From Shinella sp. H4-D48 (lineage in GTDB: Bacteria > Pseudomonadota > Alphaproteobacteria > Rhizobiales > Rhizobiaceae): a DNA stretch of 64,000 bases. The notes beneath the pieces were generated by a model. It was given only the letters and a program-made list of their open reading frames with translations. It made no database searches and was not told where the DNA came from. Positions 49,021 through 58,523 of this stretch are shown here, in pieces. The position numbers were made by a program, and so were the translations under genes. The stretch lies in assembly GCF_022637395.1 (NCBI RefSeq), contig NZ_CP093338.1, positions 310,001-374,000 of the forward strand, read 5' to 3'. Positions within the stretch are counted from its first letter, which is position 1. Every line of letters starts with the position of its first letter.

Positions 49021-51576
49021 TCAGGTCGTCTTCTGCCTTACAGTCTTCAACGGCCGGGCGGCACCCGTGAAATCAGTCCATGGATCAGCCTTCAGCGACT
49101 GGAGTCGCGCCGGTGTGTTTTCGACCGTGAAATAGGCCGGGCCGATATCGGCGCTGAGTTCATCCCATGCCAGCGGCATGGAGACGGCGGCGCCAGGTCG
49201 TGCTCGCGTCGAGTACGGGGCGACCGCGGTCATGCCGCGCTGATTGCGCAGGTAGTCGATCAGGATTTTTCCGCGACGCTTCGATTTGGTGATCGTTGCC
49301 ACATATTTGTCCGGGCTGTCCTTTGCCATGGAGTCGGCAATGCCCTTGCAGAAGGCCTTGACTGCGGGCCAGCGCGCGGAAGGCTTGAGCGGCGCGCAGA
49401 CATGCAGGCCCTTGCCGCCCGAGGTTTTGACAAAAGCGTTGAGACCCGCAGCTTCAAGGCGCTTGCGCGTCTCCTCCGCGCCATCGATGACCGTCTGCCA
49501 TTCGACGCCTTCGCCGGGGTCGAGGTCCATGATGATGCGGTCGGGCCGCTCCCAGTCCGCAAGCGTCGAGCCCCATGGGTGGATTTCAAGCACCGCCGCC
49601 TGAACGAGACCTATCAGGCCATCGAGATCGTTGATGGCGACATAGGGCTCGTCATCCTTCTCCGCAGGGTCCTGCACCTCGACAACGTTTGTATTGATGC
49701 CCTTCCAGGCATGTTTCTGGAAGAAGGTCTGTCCATCGATGCCGCTCGGCGCGCGCAAAAGCGCAAGCGGCCGACCGACGATGTGCGGCGCGATATAGCG
49801 CCAGACCTCGGTATAATAGTCCGCGAGCCCCTCCTTGGTAACCCCTTCTTCCGGCCAGTAGACCCGGTCGGGATGGGTGAGGCGCACGGTACGGCGTTGC
49901 GGGTTTGGCCCTTTCGCCGCGGTGGCTTTCGTTGACTTGGGCATTTCGGCAACGACCTCCTGTGCGGGCTTGTCTTCCCTGAGACCGCGGAAGGATGCGT
50001 GCCGAAGATGGCCGTCGGCCGTCCACGCACGGAATTCCACCTCCGCCACCAGCTCGGGCCGCACGTAACGGGCCTGGCGCGCCTCTTCCGCCGTCAGCTT
50101 CCGGCCAAAGGGACTTTCCTCCGTCCGAATGCGCGACAGACGCTTGAAGATATCCTCTGCTACGAGCGCAGAAAAGCCCGTGCCGACACGGCCGACCGGC
50201 TCCAGCTCGCCCTTGTTGTAGACACCGAGCACCAGCGAGCCGATCGCCTTGCGTGAAACGGTGGATGGCACGTAGCCGCCGATGACGAACTCCTGCCGCG
50301 CCGAGCATTTCGACTTTATCCAGCTTTTGCTGCGCCCGGCCCTATAGGGCGCATCGCGCAGCTTCGATACCACGCCCTCAAGGCTGAGGCGGCAAGCATG
50401 GCGTAAAACTAGAGCGCCGTTTTCGTCGAAGTGGCCGCTATAGCGCAACGGCCCCTCCGCTCCCGGAACAAGCTTTTCGAGCAGGCTCTTGCGTTGCTCA
50501 AGCGGCAGACGTGTCAGATCATATCCGTCGAGATAGAGGAGGTCGAAGAGATAGAAGGTGAAACGATCGTCGCGTCCGGCGCTGAGATCGGCTTGCAAGG
50601 CTGAAAAATCGGATGCGCCGGTGCCGGTCTCCACGACAAGTTCGCCATCCAGGATGGCCGTGCCGACTGGCAAGTCCCGCAGCGCTTCCGGCACGGCCTT
50701 GCCGAATTTCTTGGTCCAGTCGAGCCCGCTTCGGGTGAGCAGCTTGACCCGGCCTGCCTCGATGCGGGCCTGAAGGCGATACCCGTCGAACTTGATCTCG
50801 TGCAGCCATCGCTCGCCGGCAGGCGGAGCGTTGGCGAGCGTCGCAAGCGTCGGCGGCAGGAAATCCGGCAGCTTCCCTTTGCGAGCACCTTTCATATCCG
50901 AAGGGTCAGGTGCGTTCGTTGCCGTCTCTTCGACCTCTGCGGCCTTTTCTTGTTTTTTTGCCTTCGATGATTTGCGGATGCGTCCCGTTTTTGACGACCA
51001 GCCGGGCTCTTCACCAGCCACATCGCCGATTTCGCGTCCCGTTTTTACCGATTGCGGACGCTTCTCGAGCAGGTCGTCTTCCCCCTCAGCTACTGCGAAT
51101 TCATCATCGCCCTTGATGAGCAACCAGTTTTCCCGCTTCTCGCCGGGCTTGCCATGCATGCGCACGAGATGCCAGCGCCCATGCAGCTTCTCACCGTCGA
51201 GCGTGAATTCGAGATGCCCTTTTGCATAGGCCTTTCGGGCGTCGCCGATCGGCTCCCATGTTCCGCGGTCCCAGACGATGACTGTGCCGCCGCCATATTC
51301 ACCTTTGGGGATCGTCCCCTCGAAGTCGCCATAGGCAAGAGGATGGTCCTCCACGTGCACGGCAAGACGTTTTTCGCTCGGCACCAAACTTGGGCCGCGC
51401 GTCACAGCCCAGCTTTTGAGGACACCATCCATTTCGAGACGAAAATCGTAGTGCAGCCGTGTGGCGTCGTGCTTCTGGATGACGAAGCTGTTGCCGCTCT
51501 TTTGTGCCTTCTTACCGCGCGGCTCAGATGTCGTCTTGAAATCCCGCTTCTGCCGATAGACGTCCAGCGTCGCCAT
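49021..51576 (-). CDS. ligD: multifunctional ATP-dependent DNA ligase LigD
   Basis: An 851-residue end-joining enzyme with all three modules in the order phosphoesterase, ligase, polymerase. The N-terminal phosphoesterase has HDATRLHYDFRLE and HVEDHPLAYGDFEG (residues about 35-90). After a charged linker the ligase has its nucleotidyl Lys in EIKFDGYR near residue 262. The C-terminal polymerase/primase (from about 565) has HPDRVYWPEEGVTK and the metal motif DLDPGE. The ATG at 51576 (MATLDVY) matches the usual start; an ATG two codons upstream overlaps the stop of the second Ku gene. It repairs double-strand breaks with Ku. Confidence 0.95.
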   Translation of the reverse strand: MATLDVYRQKRDFKTTSEPRGKKAQKSGNSFVIQKHDATRLHYDFRLEMDGVLKSWAVTRGPSLVPSEKRLAVHVEDHPLAYGDFEGTIPKGEYGGGTVIVWDRGTWEPIGDARKAYAKGHLEFTLDGEKLHGRWHLVRMHGKPGEKRENWLLIKGDDEFAVAEGEDDLLEKRPQSVKTGREIGDVAGEEPGWSSKTGRIRKSSKAKKQEKAAEVEETATNAPDPSDMKGARKGKLPDFLPPTLATLANAPPAGERWLHEIKFDGYRLQARIEAGRVKLLTRSGLDWTKKFGKAVPEALRDLPVGTAILDGELVVETGTGASDFSALQADLSAGRDDRFTFYLFDLLYLDGYDLTRLPLEQRKSLLEKLVPGAEGPLRYSGHFDENGALVLRHACRLSLEGVVSKLRDAPYRAGRSKSWIKSKCSARQEFVIGGYVPSTVSRKAIGSLVLGVYNKGELEPVGRVGTGFSALVAEDIFKRLSRIRTEESPFGRKLTAEEARQARYVRPELVAEVEFRAWTADGHLRHASFRGLREDKPAQEVVAEMPKSTKATAAKGPNPQRRTVRLTHPDRVYWPEEGVTKEGLADYYTEVWRYIAPHIVGRPLALLRAPSGIDGQTFFQKHAWKGINTNVVEVQDPAEKDDEPYVAINDLDGLIGLVQAAVLEIHPWGSTLADWERPDRIIMDLDPGEGVEWQTVIDGAEETRKRLEAAGLNAFVKTSGGKGLHVCAPLKPSARWPAVKAFCKGIADSMAKDSPDKYVATITKSKRRGKILIDYLRNQRGMTAVAPYSTRARPGAAVSMPLAWDELSADIGPAYFTVENTPARLQSLKADPWTDFTGAARPLKTVRQKTT

Positions 51577-51578
51577 GA

Positions 51579-52430
51579 TCATCCTGCCTTTCGACGGCCG
51601 GCCGCCGGCTTTCCTGTGGCCGCGGGCTTCTTCGCTTTGCGTTTTGCCGGTTGTTCGCTCTTGCCCGCACTCTGGCGAAGCGCCTCCATCAGATCGACGA
51701 CCTTACTTTCGGCCTTCGGTTTGGCAGGCTTGATTTTTCGTCCCTCGATCTTTGCCTTAACCACCTCGGCGAGCGCGGCGTCGTAACGGTCGTCAAAGCC
51801 CTTAGGGTCAAACCGCCCCTTCTTGGTGTTGATGATGTGTTCAGCAAGCTCCAGCATTTCGCCCTTGAGCTTGACATCCGGTATCTCCGAGAAGGCTTCC
51901 TCGGCCGAGCGCACCTCGTAGTCGTAGTTGAGCGTGGTTGCGACAAGGCCCTGGCCTTCGGGTCTGATCAGGACGGTACGGACACGGCGAAAGAGAACGG
52001 TTTCGGCAAGGGCGGCCACGTTCGATCTCTTCATGCCCTCGCGGATCAGCGCGAAGGCTTCGACGCCGTGACGGTCGGATGGCGTGAGGTAGTAGGGCTT
52101 GTCGAAATAGAGGTCGTCGATGTCGTCGCAGGCGATGAACGCTTCGATTTCCAACGTCTTATCGCTTTCAGGCAGGGCGTCGGCTATCTCCTCCGGGTCG
52201 AGCGCAATATAGTCGTTGTTGCCGACCTCATAGCCTTTGACCTGGTCCTCGCGCTCGACGGGCTTACCCGTCTCGCTATCGATAAATTCCCGGTGAAGTC
52301 GATGGCCTGTCTTGCGGTTGAGCATGTGAAAGGCGATGCGGTCGCTGGTCGAGGCGGCGGTGTAGAGCGCTACCGGACAGACCAGTTCGCCCACTTTCAG
52401 GAAACCTTTCCAGTTCGCTCTTGGCGCCAC
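51579..52430 (-). CDS. ku: second Ku protein
   Basis: A 283-residue Ku starting at a GTG (52430) with GGAG 7-9 nt upstream; no ATG gives a sensible N-terminus. Ku core: APRANWKGFLKVGELVCPVALY, CDDIDDLYFDKPYYLTPSDRHG and RVRTVLIRPEGQGLVATTLNYDYEVR. The C-terminal tail after VVDLMEALRQS is long and very rich in Lys, Ala and Pro, longer than in the paralogue at 48218. It forms an operon with ligD; the stop overlaps the first possible ligD start codon. Rhizobia often carry several Ku genes with different partners. Confidence 0.93.
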   Translation of the reverse strand: MAPRANWKGFLKVGELVCPVALYTAASTSDRIAFHMLNRKTGHRLHREFIDSETGKPVEREDQVKGYEVGNNDYIALDPEEIADALPESDKTLEIEAFIACDDIDDLYFDKPYYLTPSDRHGVEAFALIREGMKRSNVAALAETVLFRRVRTVLIRPEGQGLVATTLNYDYEVRSAEEAFSEIPDVKLKGEMLELAEHIINTKKGRFDPKGFDDRYDAALAEVVKAKIEGRKIKPAKPKAESKVVDLMEALRQSAGKSEQPAKRKAKKPAATGKPAAGRRKAG

Positions 52431-52552
52431 ACCCGTTCTCCAGCTTGAACATCGGCAATGCCGAAACGAGCGGAATGTTCCGGCGTTCGCGGGGAACCAA
52501 AGCGGCAAAGTAGAATTCCATTTGACGCTTGTGAAGAGGAGCGGAGGACACG

Positions 52553-53248
52553 GTGCCCTTCATCGCAACAGCAGCATGGTCCATTCCCAGGACGGTCGCA
52601 CGACGGTTTCCCGAAACGGGCACCGGCCTGGAACGATACGCCGCCGTCTTCGATGGCGTCGAAGTCAACTCGACGTTCTACCGCCACCATCAGGTCAAGA
52701 CTTTCGAGCGATGGGCCGCCTCGGTGCCGGAGCACTTCCGTTTTGCCGTGAAGATACCCCGCGAGATTACCCACACAAAACGGCTTCGCGGCATAGACGG
52801 CCTTTTCGATGCATTTCTAAACGAGATCCGCAGCTTGAAAGACAAGCTTGGTCCGCTCCTGTGCCAGCTGCCGCCAAGCCTCGAATTCGACGCGACGATG
52901 GCCGACGAAGCCTTTGCTGCGATGCGCCGCAACCATGCTGGTATGATCGTGGTCGAACCACGCCATAACAGTTGGGCGTCGGAGCCTGCAGAATCGCTCC
53001 TGCAACGCCATGCCATTGAGCGTGTTCTGGCCGATCCGGCACCCGTCTGGCCCGAAACGAGTTTCGACAAGCCTCCAAATTATGTGCGACTCCACGGCTC
53101 ACCGAAAATCTACTATTCCAGCTACAGCAAAGCGGACATCGAGCGCTTCGGCAAACGCCTGGCCGATGACAGCTGGTGCATCTTCGACAACACAGCGTCC
53201 GGTGCCGCCATCGAAAATGCGCTGACGATGCGGGATCAATTGATTTGA
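52553..53248 (+). CDS. DUF72 family protein
   Basis: A 231-residue DUF72 (YecE-like) TIM-barrel protein. Seen: ATAAWSIPRTVA at the N-terminus, the family block YAAVFDGVEVNSTFYRHHQVKTFERWA, FRFAVKIPREITH, VVEPRHNSW, NYVRLHG and a C-terminal WCIFDNTASGAA. The usual start is GTG at 52553, preceded by a GGAGGA box. The biochemical function of DUF72 is unknown; a structural relation to endonuclease IV-type TIM barrels is sometimes noted. It is divergent from the second Ku gene and overlaps the next DNA-glycosylase gene by 4 bp, supporting a DNA-repair link. Confidence 0.88.
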   Translation: MPFIATAAWSIPRTVARRFPETGTGLERYAAVFDGVEVNSTFYRHHQVKTFERWAASVPEHFRFAVKIPREITHTKRLRGIDGLFDAFLNEIRSLKDKLGPLLCQLPPSLEFDATMADEAFAAMRRNHAGMIVVEPRHNSWASEPAESLLQRHAIERVLADPAPVWPETSFDKPPNYVRLHGSPKIYYSSYSKADIERFGKRLADDSWCIFDNTASGAAIENALTMRDQLI

Positions 53249-53820
53249 CGGGTTTGGACGAACATTTCTTCGCACGAGATGTGCTCGCCGTCGCGACCGA
53301 CCTCCTGGGAGCAAGCCTGCAAGTCGACGGCATCGGGGGGATCATCGTCGAGACGGAAGCCTATCGCCGCGATGATGAGGCGTCACATAGTTTCAGGGGG
53401 CAAACGGTTGCAAATGCGGCGATGTTCGGTTCGCCGGCGCGCGCCTATGTCTATCGCTCCTACGGGTTGCACTGGTGCCTTAATTTCGTCTGCGAACAGG
53501 GCAGCGCGGTGCTCATCCGCGCCTTGGAACCGGTATATGGCATCGAAACCATGAGAGAACGGCGGTCGGTGAGCGAAACACGAAAGCTATGCTCGGGGCC
53601 GGGAAACCTTTGCAAGGCGCTCAGCGTCACCGGAAATATGAACGGACTTTCCGTTCTTGCCCCCCCGTTTTCGCTGGAACTTCCGGCCGCTATTCCCGCG
53701 ATGACGAGCGGCGTGCGTATCGGCATCAGCAAAGCCGCCGAGCGGCCCTGGCGCTTCGCGGTGGCGGGATCGCCTTATCTCAGCAAGCCGATCCGAACGG
53801 AACGGAACGTTACGGACTGA
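53245..53820 (+). CDS. 3-methyladenine DNA glycosylase (AAG/MPG family)
   Basis: A 191-residue AAG-type glycosylase. Typical blocks: FFARDVLAVATDLLGASL, IIVETEAYRRDDEASHSFRG (catalytic Glu and DNA-intercalation region), FGSPARAYVYRSYGLHWCLNFVC, AVLIRALEP, GPGNLCKALSVT and the C-terminal PWRFAVAGSPYLS. The likely start is a TTG at 53245 overlapping the DUF72 stop (TTGA), because the conserved domain begins immediately after it. Upstream in-frame ATG codons would translate DUF72 coding sequence out of frame. Function: excision of alkylated purines. It completes the repair group Ku-LigD-Ku-DUF72-AAG. Confidence 0.9.
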   Translation: MTGLDEHFFARDVLAVATDLLGASLQVDGIGGIIVETEAYRRDDEASHSFRGQTVANAAMFGSPARAYVYRSYGLHWCLNFVCEQGSAVLIRALEPVYGIETMRERRSVSETRKLCSGPGNLCKALSVTGNMNGLSVLAPPFSLELPAAIPAMTSGVRIGISKAAERPWRFAVAGSPYLSKPIRTERNVTD

Positions 53821-53884
53821 GACGGCAATCTCGTGCTGATCGGCGGATGGCGATATTATCCCGCACGATCACCTCACATCCTCT

Positions 53885-53910
53885 CCTTATGTTTTCTTTA
53901 TTCCTTCGAC
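53885..53910 (+). promoter_or_regulatory. T-rich element upstream of the kdp genes
   Basis: A T-rich stretch (ccTTATGTTTTCTTTATTCCTTCG) stands out in the GC-rich surroundings about 70 bp before the first small kdp ORF. The E. coli KdpE site is also T-rich, so this is a candidate for KdpE binding or the kdp promoter. Weak evidence. Confidence 0.3.
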
Positions 53911-53978
53911 AGGACTTCCCAATCGAAGCCTGAGCCGTGAGGCGCGTATTCTGCTCCTGATCAACAGGAGACACAGAC

Positions 53979-54062
53979 ATGTCCGACCTCTTCTTTATCG
54001 CGCTTGGCGGCGGCACTCTTCTTGTGCTTGCGTTCTATGCCCGCGCGCTCAACCGTCTTTGA
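53979..54062 (+). CDS. 27-residue membrane peptide at the head of the kdp operon
   Basis: A short frame encoding a peptide with one hydrophobic helix (MSDLFFIALGGGTLLVLAFY then ARALNRL). An ACAGGAGA box lies about 7 nt before the ATG and the gene ends 11 bp before kdpF. Its design (acidic start, single helix, basic end) resembles small ORFs found upstream of kdpF in other bacteria as I recall. It may be an extra small subunit or regulator of Kdp. No homology search was possible. Confidence 0.6.
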   Translation: MSDLFFIALGGGTLLVLAFYARALNRL

Positions 54063-54073
54063 GGAAAACGACG

Positions 54074-54160
54074 ATGGTTGAACCTCTCTTCGGCTTTCTC
54101 GTCGCCATCGGCCTCGGCGCCTATCTCGTCGTGACGCTGCTGCGTCCCGAACGTTTCTGA
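54074..54160 (+). CDS. kdpF: K+-transporting ATPase small subunit KdpF
   Basis: A 28-residue single-helix peptide ending in LLRPERF, the hallmark C-terminus of KdpF. The helix is [15 protein letters not shown]. KdpF stabilises the KdpABC complex in the inner membrane. A GAGGAAA box lies 7 nt before the ATG, and kdpA starts 14 bp after its stop. At this length it is easily missed by gene callers. Confidence 0.88.
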   Translation: MVEPLFGFLVAIGLGAYLVVTLLRPERF

Positions 54161-54174
54161 TCGGGAGCAGATCC

Positions 54175-55884
54175 ATGACAACAATCGGATGGTTGCAGAT
54201 CAGCCTCCTCTTCCTTGCCGTCCTCCTCGCGATCAAACCGCTCGGGCTCTACATGGCGCGGGTTTTCAGCGGCGAACGAACCTTTCTCTCGCCGGTACTT
54301 GCCCCCGTGGAGGGCGGCTTCTACCGCGTGAGCGGGGTAGATCCGAACAAGGAGCAAAGCTGGCTCGGCTACACGCTTGCCATGCTCACCTTCTCGCTAG
54401 CGGGCTTTCTTGCGCTTTACGCGATGCTCCGGCTGCAAGCCCATCTGCCGTTGAATCCGCAGGATTACCCCGCCGTTCCATCCGATCTCGCCTTCAACAC
54501 CGCGGTCTCCTTCGTCACGAACACCAACTGGCAGAATTACGCCGGAGAAACGACGCTCAGCCATTTCAGCCAGATGGCCGGACTCACCGTGCAGAACTTC
54601 CTGTCGGCGGCCACCGGCATGGCGCTGGCGGTCGCCTTCACCCGGGCGCTCGCCCGCTCCAAGGTCACGACACTCGGCAACTTCTGGGTCGATATGGTCA
54701 GGGCCACGCTTTACGTGCTGCTGCCGCTCTCCATCATGGTCGCGCTCGTCTTCGTCGCCATGGGCCTGCCACAGACACTCGAAGCGTCAGTCACGGCTAA
54801 GACGCTCGAGGGCGCTAACCAGGTCATCTCGCTCGGCCCCGTCGCCTCGCAGGAGGCCATCAAGCAACTCGGCACCAATGGCGGAGGATTCTTCAACGTC
54901 AACGCGGCCCACCCCTTCGAGAACCCAACCGCGTGGTCGAATTACCTGAATATATTGGCCATGCTGTCCATCTCCGCGGCCCTCGTCTACAGTTTTGGCC
55001 AGATGGTCGGCAATCGCCGACAGGGCTGGGCCCTTATCTCTGCGATGGCAATCCTGCTGATCGCAGGCGTCGCCATTACATACTGGGCAGAGGCGCAGGG
55101 CAACCCGATCCTGACCGCAGTCGGCGTCGACCCGGCGCTCGGCAACATGGAAGGCAAGGAAGTCCGCTTCGGCCAGGCCATGACCGCACTCTATGCAGCA
55201 GTGACCACCGGCCTGTCAGATGGTGGCGTCAACGGCATGCACGGCTCGTTCACAGGCCTCGGCGGCCTGGTGCCGATGTTCCTCATGCAGCTTGGAGAAG
55301 TGCTGCCAGGCGGTGTCGGCTCGGGCCTTTACGGGATGCTGGTCTTCGCGCTGCTCTCCGTCTTCGTCGCCGGCCTCATGGTCGGTCGGACGCCCGAATT
55401 CCTCGGCAAGAAGATCGAGGGGCGCGAGATGACATTCGCCATGCTGGCTGTCCTGATCCTGCCGCTCGTGATCCTCGGCTTCACCGCCGTCTCGGCGATG
55501 CTGCCCTTCGCGGTTGCCAGCATCGGCACATCAGGCCCGCACGGCCTGTCGGAAATCCTCTATGCCTACACGTCGACAGCGGGCAACAACGGCTCGGCCT
55601 TCGGCGGGCTTACCGGCAACACGCCCTGGTACAACACCACGCTCGGGATCGCGATGCTGCTCGGCCGCTTCGCCTATGTCGTGCCGGTCATGGCAATCGC
55701 CGGATCGCTCGCCGCCAAGGTGAAGGCCCCGGCCTCGGCCGGCACCTTTCCAACCGACGGCCCGCTCTTCGTCGGGCTCCTGATCGGCATCATCCTTATC
55801 CTCGGCGGCCTGCAATTCTTCCCCGCACTGGCGCTCGGCCCTGTTGTCGAACACCTCGCCATGCTCGCCGGCCAGACCTTCTGA
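54175..55884 (+). CDS. kdpA: K+-transporting ATPase, potassium-binding subunit KdpA
   Basis: A 569-residue K+ channel-like subunit with about ten membrane segments. Selectivity-filter-like loops are visible: [11 protein letters not shown] near residue 115, [19 protein letters not shown] near 230, [15 protein letters not shown] near 345 and [12 protein letters not shown] near 467. [14 protein letters not shown] at the N-terminus is typical. Full length and intact. It is followed 10 bp later by the start of the damaged kdpB. Confidence 0.96.
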   Translation: MTTIGWLQISLLFLAVLLAIKPLGLYMARVFSGERTFLSPVLAPVEGGFYRVSGVDPNKEQSWLGYTLAMLTFSLAGFLALYAMLRLQAHLPLNPQDYPAVPSDLAFNTAVSFVTNTNWQNYAGETTLSHFSQMAGLTVQNFLSAATGMALAVAFTRALARSKVTTLGNFWVDMVRATLYVLLPLSIMVALVFVAMGLPQTLEASVTAKTLEGANQVISLGPVASQEAIKQLGTNGGGFFNVNAAHPFENPTAWSNYLNILAMLSISAALVYSFGQMVGNRRQGWALISAMAILLIAGVAITYWAEAQGNPILTAVGVDPALGNMEGKEVRFGQAMTALYAAVTTGLSDGGVNGMHGSFTGLGGLVPMFLMQLGEVLPGGVGSGLYGMLVFALLSVFVAGLMVGRTPEFLGKKIEGREMTFAMLAVLILPLVILGFTAVSAMLPFAVASIGTSGPHGLSEILYAYTSTAGNNGSAFGGLTGNTPWYNTTLGIAMLLGRFAYVVPVMAIAGSLAAKVKAPASAGTFPTDGPLFVGLLIGIILILGGLQFFPALALGPVVEHLAMLAGQTF

Positions 55885-55894
55885 AGGAACTCCC

Positions 55895-57944
55895 ATGTCC
55901 ACGCCTACAAGCCGACAGATCACAGGGCGCCAGGTCTTCTCGATCCGTCGATCCTGTTTCCGGCAATGCGCGACGCCGTCGTCAAGCTCGATCCCCGCAA
56001 GTTGCTGCGCAATCCGGTCATTTTCGTAACCGAGGTCGTCGCTGCGGTCGTGACGATCCTCTTCATACGCGACCTCGCCTCCAATCCGCCCCAGGCCGGT
56101 TTCTCCGGCCAGATCGCCGCATGGCTCTGGTTCACAGTGCTGTTTGCCACCTTCGCCGAAGCCGTGGCCGAGGGCCGAGGCCGCGCCCAGGCCGACAGCC
56201 TGAAGAAAACCAAATCCGACCTGGTCGCCCGCAAGGTCGCGGCAAACGGCACGACGGAGACGATCCCGGCATCCAGCCTCAAGGTCGGCGATGTCGTGCT
56301 CATTGCCGCCGGCGAATTCATTCCTGGCGATGGAGAGGTTATCGAGGGCGTCGCCTCGGTTAATGAAAGCGCCATCACCGGCGAGTCCGCGCCCGTCATC
56401 CGGGAATCGGGCGGCGATCGGTCTGCCGTCACCGGCGGCACGCAGGTGCTGTCCGATGAGATCAGGGTGAAGATCACGGTCCAGCCCGGCTCCTCCTTCG
56501 TCGACCGCATGATCGCGCTGATCGAGGGCGCACAGCGCCAGAAGACACCGAACGAGATCGCATTGTCGATCCTCCTGTCCGGCCTCACGCTGATTTTCCT
56601 GTTCGTCTGCGTCGCGATATGGGGGTTGGCCGGCTATTCGGGCACGGTGCTTTCCGTGACGGTTCTTGCAGCCCTTCTCGTCACGCTGATCCCGACGACG
56701 ATCGGCGGCCTGCTCTCGGCCATCGGCATCGCCGGCATGGACCGCCTTGTGCGTTTCAACGTCATCGCCACGTCGGGCCGCGCCGTTGAGGCCGCCGGCG
56801 ACGTCGATACGCTACTTCTCGACAAGACGGGCACCATCACGTTCGGCAATCGTATGGCGAGCGACTTCCTGCCGGCCCCCGGCGTCACCGCAGGAGAACT
56901 GGCTGAGGCCACCCTCCTCGCCTCGCTTTCCGACGAGACACCGGAAGGCCGATCGATCGTAGCGCTCGCTACCGGCGAGTTCGGCGTTGCCATGCCGAAC
57001 ATGACCTTCGATGCCGTCATCGACTTCACCGCCGAGACGCGGCTTTCCGGCGTCGATATGGGCGCACGCCGCCTGCGCAAGGGCGCCGTGGATGCCGTGC
57101 TGCGGTTCGCTGGCCTCAAGGAACAGAACGGGCCAGCCGATTTCCACAGCGCGGTGGAAAGGATCGCCCGCACCGGAGGCACGCCCCTTGCCGTCGCGGA
57201 CGGCGAGCGCCTACTCGGCACCATCCACCTGAAGGATGTGGTGAAACCCGGGATCAAGGAGCGCTTCGCAGCGCTTCGCGCCATGGGAATCCGCACCGTC
57301 ATGGTCACGGGCGACAACCCGGTGACGGCTGCAGCCATTGCGTCGGAAGCCGGCGTGGATGACTTCCTCGCCCAGGCCACGCCGGAAGACAAGCTCGCCT
57401 ATATTCGCCGCGAGCAACAGGGCGGCCGTCTCATCGCCATGTGCGGCGACGGCACGAACGACGCGCCGGCGCTCGCCCGGCCGATGTCGGAGTCGCGATG
57501 CAGACCGGCACCCAGGCCGCGCGCGAAGCCGCCAACATGGTGGATCTCGATTCAAGCCCGACCAAGCTCATCGAGATCGTCGAGATCGGCAAACAACTCC
57601 TGATGACACGCGGCTCGCTGACGACCTTCTCCATCGCCAATGACGTGGCCAAGTACTTCGCCATCATCCCGGCGCTGTTCGTCGCGACCTATCCGGCTCT
57701 CGACGCCCTCAACGTAATGGGGCTGGCCTCGCCGCAATCGGCCATCCTGTCGGCGGTCATCTTCAACGCACTCATCATCGTGGCGTTGATCCCCCTCGCA
57801 CTGAAGGGCGTGGCCTATCGTCCCTCGGGTGCAGCATCGCTCCTGCGCCGCAACCTGCTGGTTTACGGCGTCGGCGGCCTCGTCCTGCCCTTCGCCGGCA
57901 TCAAGCTCATTGACGCCGCCGTCAGCGCACTTCATCTGGTGTAA
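55895..57944 (+). pseudogene. kdpB: kdpB with two single-base frameshifts
   Basis: P-type ATPase subunit split over three frames. From the ATG at 55895 (GAAGGA box) the frame reads [15 protein letters not shown], then the expected continuation [22 protein letters not shown] is in the next frame (from about 55939). That frame carries the P-type ATPase body: TGES, the phosphorylation site DKTGTIT (near 56820) and the hinge [13 protein letters not shown]. Near 57478 it shifts again: [34 protein letters not shown] and the last membrane helices are in the third frame to 57944. At 57477-57481 GCCCGGCC stands where GCC CAG GCC is expected, one base missing; the first shift also equals one missing base. 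kdpA, kdpC, kdpD and kdpE are intact. This is either a real double mutation or sequencing error. Confidence 0.88.
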
Positions 57945-57946
57945 TC

Positions 57947-58516
57947 ATGCTCAATCATCTCAGACCCGCCTTCACCCTGGTCGTTGTCCTGACCGTTCTC
58001 ACCGGCCTTGTCTATCCGCTCACAATCAACGGTATCGCTCAGGCGGTGATGCCGGCGAAGGCCAATGGCAGCCTCATCGAGCGTGACGGCGCGGTCGTCG
58101 GTTCGATGCTCATCGGGCAGAACTTTATGGCTGATCGCTACTTCTGGCCGCGTCCCTCGGCCACCGGCCCGGGCCCGTACAATGCCGCGGCCTCGTCCGG
58201 CTCTAACCTCGGCACAACCTCAGCCAAGCTGCGGGATCGCGTCGCAGCCGATGTCGCCCGCTTGAAGGTCACAGGCATGACATCGCCAATGCCGGCCGAT
58301 GCCGTCACGACGTCGGGCTCTGGTCTCGACCCGCATATCTCACCGGCTTTTGCCGAGGCGCAGGTCCCGCGCATCGCACTGGCTCGGGGGCTGGAGCCAG
58401 CCGTTGTTGCCTCACTCGTCAAGCAGCAGATCGAAGGCCCGGCCTTCGTTATTATCGGCGAGGCGAGGGTGAATGTGCTAAAGCTCAACCTGGCGCTCGA
58501 TGCCTTGAATATGTGA
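57947..58516 (+). CDS. kdpC: K+-transporting ATPase subunit KdpC
   Basis: A 189-residue KdpC. One N-terminal membrane helix (FTLVVVLTVLTGLVYPLTINGIAQ), then the periplasmic part with GSMLIGQNF, RYFWPRPSAT, YNAAASSGSNLG, ADAVTTSGSGLDPHISPAFAEAQVPRIA and GEARVNVLKLNLAL. All standard for the family. It begins 2 bp after the kdpB stop. Essential for Kdp assembly and K+ affinity. Its intact reading frame, despite the damaged kdpB before it, is notable. Confidence 0.95.
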   Translation: MLNHLRPAFTLVVVLTVLTGLVYPLTINGIAQAVMPAKANGSLIERDGAVVGSMLIGQNFMADRYFWPRPSATGPGPYNAAASSGSNLGTTSAKLRDRVAADVARLKVTGMTSPMPADAVTTSGSGLDPHISPAFAEAQVPRIALARGLEPAVVASLVKQQIEGPAFVIIGEARVNVLKLNLALDALNM

Positions 58517-58523
58517 GAGCCTG

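Noticed and set aside
55895-57944. Programmed ribosomal frameshifting in kdpB
   Set aside because: No slippery heptamer or stimulatory structure is evident at either site, and KdpB is a single frame in other organisms; deletion or sequencing error is simpler.
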